Made by a program: the position numbers and the translations under genes. This document shows positions 8,049-15,412 of a stretch of DNA of 31,867 bases, piece by piece (positions within the stretch are counted from its first letter, which is position 1; each line of letters opens with the position of its first letter). A model generated the notes under the pieces. It searched no databases. It was not told the origin of the DNA and worked only from the letters and a program-made list of their open reading frames with translations. This DNA comes from Phoenicibacter sp963588595 (GTDB lineage Bacteria; Actinomycetota; Coriobacteriia; Coriobacteriales; Eggerthellaceae), in contig CAVAIA010000003.1 of the NCBI GenBank assembly GCA_963588595.1, forward strand, positions 1 to 31,867. The letters run 5' to 3'.

Positions 8049-9350
8049 ATGCTACACAAAAATCTTGACATCAATGAAAAAGGACATCTAACTTTCGCAG
8101 GTCTCGACACGATTGAGCTTGCAAAAAAATTTGGCACTCCTGCATATCTAATAGATGAAGATATGATCATTGAAAACTTTAAAACATATCAAGTTGCTAT
8201 GGATAAATTTTTCACAAAAGGTTCAAAGCCACTTTTCGCAAGCAAAGCTCTTTGTTATTCAGGAATTTATCGTTTAATTAAAGAGCTGGATGGATGCATA
8301 GATGTGGTTTCACCAGGAGAACTTTATTGCGCTTCACAAGCTGGGTTTAATATGGAAAATGCGTTTTTTCATGGGTCTAACAAAACAAATGCTGACATTT
8401 CTTTCGCTTTAGAAGAAAACATTGGTTATTTCGTTGTTGACAATGCATTCGAACTTGAAGAAATTAACAAACAAGCCGAAAGCCTTGGGAAAAAACAAAA
8501 GATTCTTCTTAGAATAACGCCCGGAATAGACCCTCACACTCATGCCAAAATCAACACTGGAAAAGTTGACTCTAAATTCGGCGCACCAATAGAGACTGGA
8601 GACGCTGAGGCGCTATTTTTAAAAGCTTATGAATCGAAAAACATCGATGTTCGTGGGTTCCATTGTCATATAGGATCTCAAATTTTTGAAATAGAGCCAT
8701 TTAGCGATGCTGCAAGAATCATGCTTGAGTTTATATCTCTCTTGAATAAGAAATACAACTTTGTAAGCGAGTTTTTAAACTTAGGAGGCGGGTTTGGAGT
8801 CCGCTACACAAAAAATGACCCTGAAATCAACTATGAAGAGAGAATTGAAAAGCTATCGAGTGAAATCAAGTCACATTGCGAAGAGCTTAATATAGCGCAA
8901 CCAAAAATTCTTATGGAGCCAGGCAGATCTATCGTTGCGGCGGCTGGTTGCACAATATATGAAGTGGGGTCAACAAAGGAGATTAAAGGATTTAAGAATT
9001 ATGCCAGCGTTGATGGAGGGATGACTGACAACCCAAGATATGCTCTTTATGAATCACCCTACACTTGCTATCTAGCAAATAGAATGAACGATGATGTAAA
9101 TTTCACTTGCACTATTGCAGGAAGGTGTTGCGAGAGCGGAGATATCATTCAAGAAAATGTAGATATTCCAAAACCAAAACGTGGCGATATACTCGCTGTT
9201 CTTTGCACTGGCGCTTACAACTACTCAATGGCTTCAAACTACAACAAAGTTCCCAGGCCTCCTATTATCGCGATTAGGGATTCAAAAGCAAAAATTGCAG
9301 TTAGAAGAGAAACTTACGCAGATTTATGTGCCTTGGACTCTCTAGACTAG
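8049..9350 (+). CDS. lysA: Diaminopimelate decarboxylase
   Basis: Last step to lysine: PLP-dependent decarboxylation of meso-diaminopimelate. The protein has 433 residues and the alanine-racemase-like barrel plus beta domain of the family. The PLP lysine is K66 in FASKALCYSG. Other landmarks are HCHIGSQ (H207), the phosphate-binding glycines GGGFG (246-250), MEPGRS near residue 290 and CCESGD near residue 360, which supplies the active-site cysteine from the second subunit. The start ATG abuts the dapL stop. Its last 25 bases overlap gluQ. Confidence 0.95.
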   Translation: MLHKNLDINEKGHLTFAGLDTIELAKKFGTPAYLIDEDMIIENFKTYQVAMDKFFTKGSKPLFASKALCYSGIYRLIKELDGCIDVVSPGELYCASQAGFNMENAFFHGSNKTNADISFALEENIGYFVVDNAFELEEINKQAESLGKKQKILLRITPGIDPHTHAKINTGKVDSKFGAPIETGDAEALFLKAYESKNIDVRGFHCHIGSQIFEIEPFSDAARIMLEFISLLNKKYNFVSEFLNLGGGFGVRYTKNDPEINYEERIEKLSSEIKSHCEELNIAQPKILMEPGRSIVAAAGCTIYEVGSTKEIKGFKNYASVDGGMTDNPRYALYESPYTCYLANRMNDDVNFTCTIAGRCCESGDIIQENVDIPKPKRGDILAVLCTGAYNYSMASNYNKVPRPPIIAIRDSKAKIAVRRETYADLCALDSLD

Positions 9351-10258
9351 CCCCTTCTCCTTCAGGGAGAATTCACCTTGGAAACATATTCTCGTTTCTT
9401 ATAACATGGGCAGACGCTAGGTCAAAAGGCAATAGAGTCATCTTTAGAATGGACGACCTTGATGAGCGTTGCAAAAATAAAGAGGCTCAAAACACTCTTA
9501 TAAGCGATTTGAAGTGGCTCGGAATAGAGTGGGACGGCATAATCGTATATCAAAGTGAGAGGGTAAAAATCTACGAAGAAGCCTTTAATCACTTAAAGAA
9601 AAAAAATATGCTATACCCATGCTTTTGTTCAAGAGCAGATATTCACGCAGCTAGCGCACCTCATGCCTCAGATGGAACGCCAATATATTCTGGCAAATGC
9701 AAGCATCTAGACCCAAGTCAAGTCGAACATTTAAAGGAACGCAAAAAGTTTTCTTATAGAATTTCGGTGCCAGACTTAAATGTGACGATCCACGACGAAA
9801 TCTTTGGAGACTTTAATCAAAATTTGGAAAACGATTGCGGAGATTTCATCGTTAGAAGAAGCGATGGCGTTTTCGCTTATCAACTAACAAGCACAATCGA
9901 CGACATTGAGATGGGAATTACACGAATCGTTAGAGGATGCGATCTTTTGCCTTCAACTCCAAGACAAGTTTGGCTCGCAAATGTGATTAACGCTTCCCCT
10001 CAAACGCAAATCAAATACGCACATTTGCCCATGTTAATAAATGAAAAAGGGCAGCGATTAGCTAAGCGTGATAAATCCCTTGATCTCGGTTTTATGAAGC
10101 AAGAAGGATTTAGCGCAGCTAAAATTCGAGGGATTATTGCAAAACTTGCTGGTTTTATCAATGATGATGCTGATCTTTCAACAGAAGAGTTCTTAAAAAT
10201 CTTTGATCTCGATTCTTTAAAAACGCTAGGTTCAAAAATTTCAATATCTTCTATTTAG
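9326..10258 (+). CDS. gluQ: Glutamyl-Q tRNA(Asp) synthetase
   Basis: A 310-residue paralogue of glutamyl-tRNA synthetase that keeps the catalytic domain but has no anticodon-binding domain. Such enzymes attach glutamate to queuosine at position 34 of tRNA-Asp. Visible features: the HIGH-like sequence GRIHLGN (residues 14-20); a zinc site C99-x-C101, Y121, C125, the C-x-C...Y-x3-C pattern typical of GluQ; and a degenerate KMSKS (RLAKRDKS). The length matches the E. coli enzyme. It overlaps lysA by 25 bases in another frame and lacks a strong ribosome site, which suggests translation coupled to lysA. No queuosine synthesis gene is in the window. Confidence 0.9.
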   Translation: MCLGLSRLAPSPSGRIHLGNIFSFLITWADARSKGNRVIFRMDDLDERCKNKEAQNTLISDLKWLGIEWDGIIVYQSERVKIYEEAFNHLKKKNMLYPCFCSRADIHAASAPHASDGTPIYSGKCKHLDPSQVEHLKERKKFSYRISVPDLNVTIHDEIFGDFNQNLENDCGDFIVRRSDGVFAYQLTSTIDDIEMGITRIVRGCDLLPSTPRQVWLANVINASPQTQIKYAHLPMLINEKGQRLAKRDKSLDLGFMKQEGFSAAKIRGIIAKLAGFINDDADLSTEEFLKIFDLDSLKTLGSKISISSI

Positions 10259-10315
10259 CGTTTATTAAAATTTAGTAAAAACAATAAATCCATTTATTAC
10301 ATTTAAAAAATTCCG

Positions 10316-10344
10316 ATGACTACTCTTTCAATTTGAGATAAAAT
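10316..10344 (+). promoter_or_regulatory. Candidate promoter for the cold-shock gene
   Basis: ATGACT (10316-10321, four of six) and TAAAAT (10339-10344, five of six) are 17 bases apart. Initiation near 10351 would leave a leader of about 78 bases. A long leader is common for cold-shock genes. Confidence 0.4.
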
Positions 10345-10428
10345 TTATTTATATTGGCAAAGCGTCAATAGATGTTTGCAGTGCCATCTGCGGGCAGTTG
10401 TTTTTTTAATCAAATCGGAGGGATCCTT

Positions 10429-10635
10429 ATGGCAGTTGGAAAAGTTAAATGGTTCAATGGTGAGAAAGGTTACGGCTTTATCTCAATGGAAGGAAGTGAC
10501 GATCTTTTTGTGCACTTCTCAGAAATCCAGATGGATGGATATCGAACCTTAAAAGAAGACCAAAATGTCGAGTTCGACGTTGTCGATGGTAACGACGGAA
10601 AGCTTCAAGCCGCAAACGTAAGAGTTGTAGACTAG
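10429..10635 (+). CDS. Cold-shock domain protein (CspA family)
   Basis: A 68-residue single cold-shock domain protein, a nucleic-acid chaperone that binds single-stranded RNA/DNA. RNP1 is KGYGFI and RNP2 is LFVHFSE, preceded by the conserved KWFNGEKG. Start is ATG 10429 with GGAGGG at 10417-10422. An in-frame ATG at 10372 would add 19 residues unlike the family and is rejected. It appears monocistronic, with its own candidate promoter and a clear terminator. Confidence 0.96.
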   Translation: MAVGKVKWFNGEKGYGFISMEGSDDLFVHFSEIQMDGYRTLKEDQNVEFDVVDGNDGKLQAANVRVVD

Positions 10636-10664
10636 AGCTTTAAAATTTTCTGCTATTTATTCTG

Positions 10665-10690
10665 CGAGGGTCTGCGCCCTCGTTTTTTTT
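10665..10690 (+). terminator. Intrinsic terminator after the cold-shock gene
   Basis: Stem CGAGGG (10665-10670) pairs with CCCTCG (10677-10682) over a six-base loop and is followed by a run of eight T at 10683-10690. It separates the cold-shock gene from the exporter gene. Confidence 0.9.
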
Positions 10691-10713
10691 ATTCTCAACA
10701 AATATGAAAACTT

Positions 10714-11628
10714 ATGGAAATTCTTTTCGAATCTATAATAGACGCACTTAAAGACACGCTCTACTTAGCGCCTTTCCTCTATTTAACTTATGTTGTGATG
10801 GAATGGCTAGAGACAAAAACTGAAGCTTTCTCAAATCAAAAGATTAGGAGCGCAGGAAGGCTCGGACCAATTATTGGTTCGATTTGCGGGCTATTTCCTC
10901 AATGCGGATTTTCAGCAACGGCAGCAACTCTCTATTCTGGTCGCGTTATAACAAGAGGAACTTTGATCGCAGTTTTTCTAGCAACGTCCGACGAAATGCT
11001 GCCAATATTTATCGCCAAAACAGTTCCATTAAATGAAATCATCCAACTATTAATCATCAAATTCACGATAGGCGTTATAGCAGGCTACACAATTGACATC
11101 ATCTTGACCGTAACCAACAGAAAATCGACTAAAAATAAGATTCATCAACTTTGCGAACAGGCTCATTGTGAGTGTGAGAAAACGTCATCTAACTTAAAAC
11201 CAAGTTCCGATAACGCCACCACTCAAAGAAGAAAATATTTGCCGATTTTCAAAGCAGCATTCACTCACACAATTAAGGTAATAGCTTTCGTTTTTGTAAT
11301 AACTCTAGTCATCAATTTCATCATATCTCTCATAGGAGAAGACACCTTAAGGTCAATATTCAAACAAAATGAATATCAAATGGTGATTATAAGCGCGATA
11401 TTCGGTTTGATCCCTAATTGCGCTGCGAGCGTTGCTATCGCAGATCTTTGGGTCGATGGAGTTCTTTGCTATGCAGCCATGCTCTCAGGTCTTCTCTCCT
11501 CTGCAGGAGTTGGAATTCTAGTCCTTTTGCACACAAATAAAGAACCAAAAAGAAACGCTGCTATCTTGATAACACTCGTTTCAATAAGCGTTATTTGTGG
11601 CTTTATTGCAATAGCGTTAGGCGCTTAA
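10714..11628 (+). CDS. ArsP_2/DUF2899-like putative heavy-metal or arsenic exporter
   Basis: A 304-residue polytopic membrane protein resembling the putative 10-TM heavy-metal exporters (ArsP_2, formerly DUF2899). The family block runs from about residue 55: GSICGLFPQCGFSATAAT, then GRVITRGTLIAVFLATSDE. A second, weaker copy (IFGLIPNCAASVAIAD, about residue 230) shows an internal duplication; each half carries a G-L-x-P-x-C motif in a membrane segment. The central cytoplasmic loop (about 140-175) is Cys/His-rich: HQLCEQAHCECEK. The transported substrate is not known from sequence. No clear ribosome site precedes the ATG; the gene is convergent with nrdD. Confidence 0.82.
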   Translation: MEILFESIIDALKDTLYLAPFLYLTYVVMEWLETKTEAFSNQKIRSAGRLGPIIGSICGLFPQCGFSATAATLYSGRVITRGTLIAVFLATSDEMLPIFIAKTVPLNEIIQLLIIKFTIGVIAGYTIDIILTVTNRKSTKNKIHQLCEQAHCECEKTSSNLKPSSDNATTQRRKYLPIFKAAFTHTIKVIAFVFVITLVINFIISLIGEDTLRSIFKQNEYQMVIISAIFGLIPNCAASVAIADLWVDGVLCYAAMLSGLLSSAGVGILVLLHTNKEPKRNAAILITLVSISVICGFIAIALGA

Positions 11629-11642
11629 GATTAGCGCCTAAC
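11616..11642. terminator. Perfect hairpin between convergent genes
   Basis: GTTAGGCGC (11616-11624) pairs perfectly with GCGCCTAAC (11634-11642) over a nine-base loop that contains the exporter's stop codon. It lies just beyond the nrdD stop on the other strand. Neither side has a proper T-run, so intrinsic termination is possible but not shown; it may act as a 3'-end stabiliser. Confidence 0.55.
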
Positions 11643-11654
11643 TTAAAAACTCAC

Positions 11655-14045
11655 TTATTTTGAGGTGTTATACCCTGGAACAGCGTGTTTAACTCTAGCT
11701 GCTTCTTCTGCTCTCTTTCCATCATTGAAACGGTCAAGAGTTCCAACTAGATAACCAGTTATGCGCCTAATCCTTTCAAAGTTAGGATTTCCATCACCCT
11801 CTTTTCTTCCGCACTTAGGGCAAACGTCGTTTATGATTCCGTTATATCCGCAAACTGGGTCTCTATCAACAGGATGGTTAACTGAACCATATCCAATTCC
11901 GCTCTCCTTCATATGGCGAATAACAGCCTCAAACGCATCCAGATTCTCCGTTGGGTCTCCATCAAGCTCAATATAAGAGATGTGACCAGCGTTTGTTAGA
12001 GCATGATAAGGAGCTTCAATCTCAATTTTTGTGAATGCATCCTCGTCAAAATAGACAGGAACATGAAAACCATTAGTGTAAAAGTCTCTTGAGGTGACTC
12101 CTTCGATTTCGCCAAAACGCTCGCGATCCATTTTCACAAAACGCCCGCTCAATCCTTCTGCTGGAGTGGCAATTATTCCATAATTTAGACCTTCTTCCTC
12201 AGAAATCTTGTCAGTGTAGGCACGCATGTGACCAATGATTTCAAGACCTAGCCTTTGTGATTCAACGCTTTGCCCATGATGTTTTCCTGTTAGCGCAACT
12301 AAACACTCAGCTAAACCTATAAACCCAATCGACAAAGTTCCATGTTTTAGAACTTCTCTAACCTCATCATCAGGTTTCAACTTTTCTGAGTCGATCCAAA
12401 CTCCTTGACCCATCAAAAATGGCATATTGTAGACGTGTTTTCTGCATTGAATTTCAAAGCGCTCATCAAGTTGACGTTTAACCAAATCAAGCTCATGATC
12501 CAAAAGATCAAAGAAAAGATCCTTGTCTCCCTTTGCGCGAATGCCAAGGCGAGGCAAGTTGATGCTCGTAAATGACAAATTACCACGTCCGGGCGTTATC
12601 TCGCGGGACTTGTCATAAACATTTCCAATGACGCGAGTTCTGCATCCCATGTAGGCAATCTCAGTTTCGGGAGTCCCTTTGTGATATTGCAAGTTAAATG
12701 GAGCATCCAAGAAGCTGAAATTAGGAAATAACCTCTTTGCGCTGCAACGCATTGCAAGCTTAAACAAGTCGTAATTTGGATCTGACTCGTTATAATTAAC
12801 GCCCTCTTTAACGCGGAAAATTTGAACTGGGAAAATTGGAGTCTCACCATTTCCTAAACCTTGCTCAGTTGCTAACAACATATTTTTAATGACCATTCGT
12901 CCCTCAGGGCTTGTGTCCATTCCATAATTGATGCTGCTAAATGGAGTTTGGGCACCAGCGCGCGAATGCATCGTGTTTAAGTTGTGAACAAGCGCCTCCA
13001 TTCCTTGGAAAGTTGTTCTATCTGTGTCAAGGCGAGCATTCCTAGTTGCATACTCCATAACCTTAGAAACAACTTTTTCATCTATATTTTCTTGGAGCAA
13101 ACCCTCTTTAACAGCTTCTAGATAATCAGGCGCAGATTCCAAACTCGCTATCTCGCCGGTCTTAACTTCAACTTCTGCTAGCAAGTTTTCAGTAAAAGTT
13201 CTTGGATCTTCTAAATCTGTCAATAAATCGAGAGCTTCAGCGAGATGTTTTTTATAAAGACGACGATAAGTCTTTTTAACGCCTTCAGCCAAACCATAAT
13301 CAAAGTCACAGATCGCTTGACCGCCATGTTGATCATTTTGATTAGATTGAATCGCGATGCAAGCTAGAGCGCAATAACTCGCAATGTCATTTGGCTCTCT
13401 TAAAACGCCATGTCCCGTGCAAAAACCGCCACGGAAAAGTTTTCTTAACTCAATTTGGCAACAAGTTGTTGTTAGAGTGTAGAAATCCATGTCGTGGATG
13501 TGAATGTCACCAGTTCTATGGGCAGATGCAAACTCCGGATCGATAACGCACATCTCATAAAATTGTTTTGACGCCTCAGATCCATATTTAAGCATAGTTC
13601 CCATAGCAGTGTCCGCATCTATATTTGCATTTTCCCTCTTCATATCGCTGTCAGTCGCTTTAGTGAAAGTTATGTCTTTTAAGGTTCTCATTAACCTCGA
13701 ATTGACGTTCCTAACGCGACTTCTCTCCGCTCGATAAAGAATATATGACTTGGCAGTTTGTGAAAATCCGCTTTCTATCAATGCTTCTTCAACAAGGTCT
13801 TGGACGCCTTCAACCGTTGGAATTCCCTCAATTGCGCCTCCGATGATTTTAGCCATAACCAAATTAGCAACGTCTCTAGAAACCTGCCTATTTTGCATAG
13901 CACCGCTGCCCAAAAACGCTTTTTCGACTGCGTCTACAATTTTTTCCAAGTCAAAGTCGACGACACGCCCGTCTCTTTTTTGAATTGTTGTCGGCACACA
14001 AACTTGGTTTGTCTTTTGCTCTGTTTTAATTTCGTCTATTGCCAT
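11655..14045 (-). CDS. nrdD: Anaerobic (class III) ribonucleoside-triphosphate reductase
   Basis: Glycyl-radical enzyme (796 residues) that makes dNTPs from NTPs without oxygen. An N-terminal ATP-cone (about 15-105, TTIQKRDGRVVDFDLEKI) gives allosteric control. The active-site region has TTTCCQIELRKLFRGG. The C-terminal glycyl-radical motif is RRITGYLVG, with the radical glycine near residue 764. The zinc-finger segment before it has only three cysteines (VCGYNG...DVCPKCG); an aspartate precedes where a first CxxC cysteine often lies. AAAGGA (14058-14063) supports the ATG. Its activase gene nrdG is not in the window. Confidence 0.96.
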   Translation of the reverse strand: MAIDEIKTEQKTNQVCVPTTIQKRDGRVVDFDLEKIVDAVEKAFLGSGAMQNRQVSRDVANLVMAKIIGGAIEGIPTVEGVQDLVEEALIESGFSQTAKSYILYRAERSRVRNVNSRLMRTLKDITFTKATDSDMKRENANIDADTAMGTMLKYGSEASKQFYEMCVIDPEFASAHRTGDIHIHDMDFYTLTTTCCQIELRKLFRGGFCTGHGVLREPNDIASYCALACIAIQSNQNDQHGGQAICDFDYGLAEGVKKTYRRLYKKHLAEALDLLTDLEDPRTFTENLLAEVEVKTGEIASLESAPDYLEAVKEGLLQENIDEKVVSKVMEYATRNARLDTDRTTFQGMEALVHNLNTMHSRAGAQTPFSSINYGMDTSPEGRMVIKNMLLATEQGLGNGETPIFPVQIFRVKEGVNYNESDPNYDLFKLAMRCSAKRLFPNFSFLDAPFNLQYHKGTPETEIAYMGCRTRVIGNVYDKSREITPGRGNLSFTSINLPRLGIRAKGDKDLFFDLLDHELDLVKRQLDERFEIQCRKHVYNMPFLMGQGVWIDSEKLKPDDEVREVLKHGTLSIGFIGLAECLVALTGKHHGQSVESQRLGLEIIGHMRAYTDKISEEEGLNYGIIATPAEGLSGRFVKMDRERFGEIEGVTSRDFYTNGFHVPVYFDEDAFTKIEIEAPYHALTNAGHISYIELDGDPTENLDAFEAVIRHMKESGIGYGSVNHPVDRDPVCGYNGIINDVCPKCGRKEGDGNPNFERIRRITGYLVGTLDRFNDGKRAEEAARVKHAVPGYNTSK

Positions 14046-14127
14046 TTTTTTTAAATTCCTTTCTTATCAACAATCCATAAATTTTAAAAATTAATCACAA
14101 ACTGCGAACTTTTTTGCACTACACAAG

Positions 14128-14136
14128 TTATCCACA
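14128..14136 (+). promoter_or_regulatory. Consensus DnaA box upstream of nrdD
   Basis: TTATCCACA at 14128-14136 matches the DnaA-box consensus exactly. It stands alone in the nrdD leader, so it is more likely a gene-regulatory or titration site than a replication origin. Other bacteria are known to control ribonucleotide reductase genes with DnaA. Confidence 0.55.
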
Positions 14137-14149
14137 GATTATCGTTAAT

Positions 14150-14165
14150 TTACTAGATGTTGTAG
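14150..14165 (-). promoter_or_regulatory. Candidate NrdR box 1
   Basis: TTACTAGATGTTGTAG matches the 16-base NrdR consensus (acaCwAtATaTwGtgt) at about 10 positions. Its centre is 32 bases from the second box, the tandem spacing usual for NrdR sites. Confidence 0.45.
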
Positions 14166-14173
14166 ATCCCTCT

Positions 14174-14202
14174 ATTTAGCGACTTAATATATTGTAGTGC
14201 AA
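14174..14202 (-). promoter_or_regulatory. Candidate nrdD promoter overlapping NrdR box 2
   Basis: On the - strand TTGCAC (14197-14202) and CTAAAT (14174-14179) are 17 bases apart, each matching four of six consensus positions. NrdR box 2 (14182-14197, ACTTAATATATTGTAG, about 12 of 16) fills the spacer, and box 1 covers the expected start region, a classical repressor layout. Confidence 0.45.
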
Positions 14203-14256
14203 CAAGACTCAATTCTTTTGAGAATTTGAAAATTTATATATTTTTAAAACAAAAGG

Positions 14257-14262
14257 TATAAT
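14257..14262 (+). promoter_or_regulatory. -10 element for the tail-anchored protein gene
   Basis: A perfect TATAAT at 14257-14262, 65 bases before the ATG. No convincing -35 is present at 16-18 bases. A six-base stem (AATTCT/AGAATT) sits upstream at 14211-14226. Confidence 0.45.
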
Positions 14263-14326
14263 CATAAACCACAAGTAAATACATTTTTATAAACCTCAAA
14301 ATTTAAAAGAAACTAAAAAGGGAAAA

Positions 14327-15112
14327 ATGAGCGTTAAATATTCAAGCCCAGAAAACAAAAGTAGCAAAAATCAAGCGCCCTTTCAGCCTCGCAAAATGAC
14401 AAGAGACGAGATCGTTAGAGAATATGATGCCCAAAATTCAGAAAGGGCAAGAAATGCTCGCTTAAAGGCGCAAGAGTCAGCTCAAAACTTCCGCGCTCGC
14501 AAAGAAGTTGAAAAGCAACGCGCGTCGAGAATTGCAGCATTTGATGCAATTAGAAAAGAAAAAGAAGAAGTTTCAGCAAAGAAAAGAGAATTGGACAGGG
14601 AGCACGATGCTGCTGAAGCTCGTCTCGAAGCAGGGCGAAAAACGCAAAAGGCACTCGATGAGGCAACTTATAGAACGCCTGAAGTCCTCTCGTCAAAGGA
14701 ATATCAAGCAAAAACGAGAAAAAGCTTTGAACAATATGAGCGCGAAAGACAAGCAAGAGACCCATATTCCTCTAAACGCGTTAGCAACAACAACAGAATT
14801 GTTATTGATGCACGAGGAACGATCGACTCTCGCGCATTCGATGAAAAACAAATTATCTCAAGGAAGGCGATTGACGACAGGGACAAGCACGACCCCTTTA
14901 TTTCAACAACTCTTTCAAGCAATCGCTGGAAAACAAAGAAGCAACAACAAGAAGTTATTAGTCAAGGGAATGGCAAAACAAAGAGTTCCTTAAACTTTTC
15001 GGACGAAGATAACAAAGGAGGGTTTTCGTCTCTACCGCAATTCGTCAAAGTTGCCATCCCAATCATTGTCATTTTAATAATTATTCTAATTTTTATCTTT
15101 GTTCGTGGATAA
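14327..15112 (+). CDS. Charged coiled-coil-like protein with C-terminal membrane anchor, unknown function
   Basis: A 261-residue protein I do not recognise. Residues 1-230 are very hydrophilic and rich in R, K, E, Q and A, with a long likely helix or coiled coil from about 20 to 150. There is no signal peptide. A single hydrophobic segment at about 238-258 (AIPIIVILIIILIFIFVRG at the very end) should anchor the C-terminus in the membrane, leaving the bulk in the cytoplasm. The ribosome site is AAAAAGGGA just before the ATG. The strand-specific -10 and the hydrophobic tail in frame make it a real gene. A role in envelope or cell-division scaffolding is conceivable but not supported. Confidence 0.8.
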   Translation: MSVKYSSPENKSSKNQAPFQPRKMTRDEIVREYDAQNSERARNARLKAQESAQNFRARKEVEKQRASRIAAFDAIRKEKEEVSAKKRELDREHDAAEARLEAGRKTQKALDEATYRTPEVLSSKEYQAKTRKSFEQYERERQARDPYSSKRVSNNNRIVIDARGTIDSRAFDEKQIISRKAIDDRDKHDPFISTTLSSNRWKTKKQQQEVISQGNGKTKSSLNFSDEDNKGGFSSLPQFVKVAIPIIVILIIILIFIFVRG

Positions 15113-15139
15113 AAACAAAGGTTAGAACTTTAGAAATAT

Positions 15140-15169
15140 TTGGCATTAAAAATCAAAATAAGTTATAAT
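15140..15169 (+). promoter_or_regulatory. Promoter for the tRNA-Lys/tRNA-Gln pair
   Basis: TTGGCA (15140-15145, five of six) and TATAAT (15164-15169, perfect) are 18 bases apart. Initiation is expected near 15176, some 20 bases before tRNA-Lys. Confidence 0.75.
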
Positions 15170-15197
15170 TTTAAGTCGCATCAGCAAAGACGCATTT

Positions 15198-15273
15198 GGG
15201 TCGTTAGCTCAGTTGGTAGAGCAGGGGACTTTTAATCCCAAGGTCGCGGGTTCGATTCCCTCACGACCCACCA
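15198..15273 (+). tRNA. tRNA-Lys (UUU)
   Basis: A full cloverleaf of 76 bases with encoded CCA. The acceptor stem GGGTCGT pairs with ACGACCC. The D-arm is GCTC AGTTGGTA GAGC, the anticodon loop CTTTTAA reads TTT, and the T-arm contains GGTTCGATTCC. The framework is nearly that of E. coli tRNA-Lys. Confidence 0.97.
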
Positions 15274-15279
15274 TTTTGT

Positions 15280-15353
15280 TGGGGTATCGTCCAACGGCAG
15301 GACTCTGGTTTTTGGTGCCAGCTATCTAGGTTCGAATCCTGGTACCCCAGCCA
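15280..15353 (+). tRNA. tRNA-Gln (UUG)
   Basis: A 74-base cloverleaf with encoded CCA. The acceptor stem TGGGGTA pairs with TACCCCA. The anticodon stem CTGGT/GCCAG encloses TTTTGGT, so the anticodon is TTG. It lies six bases after tRNA-Lys and is surely co-transcribed with it. Confidence 0.97.
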
Positions 15354-15412
15354 TTTTTAATTTAAGGATTCTAAAGCGCTAAATGGCGCCTCTTTAAAAA
15401 ACTAAATTCAAA

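Noticed and set aside
10372..10428. N-terminal extension of the cold-shock protein
   Set aside because: The added 19 residues do not fit the family, and GGAGGG directly precedes the later ATG at 10429.
14128..14136. Replication origin at the DnaA box
   Set aside because: Only one box is present, with no dnaA/dnaN or box cluster nearby.
14508..14993. A 161-codon open frame inside the tail-anchored protein gene
   Set aside because: It is an out-of-frame overlap; only the 14327 frame has a ribosome site, an upstream -10 and a coherent membrane anchor.
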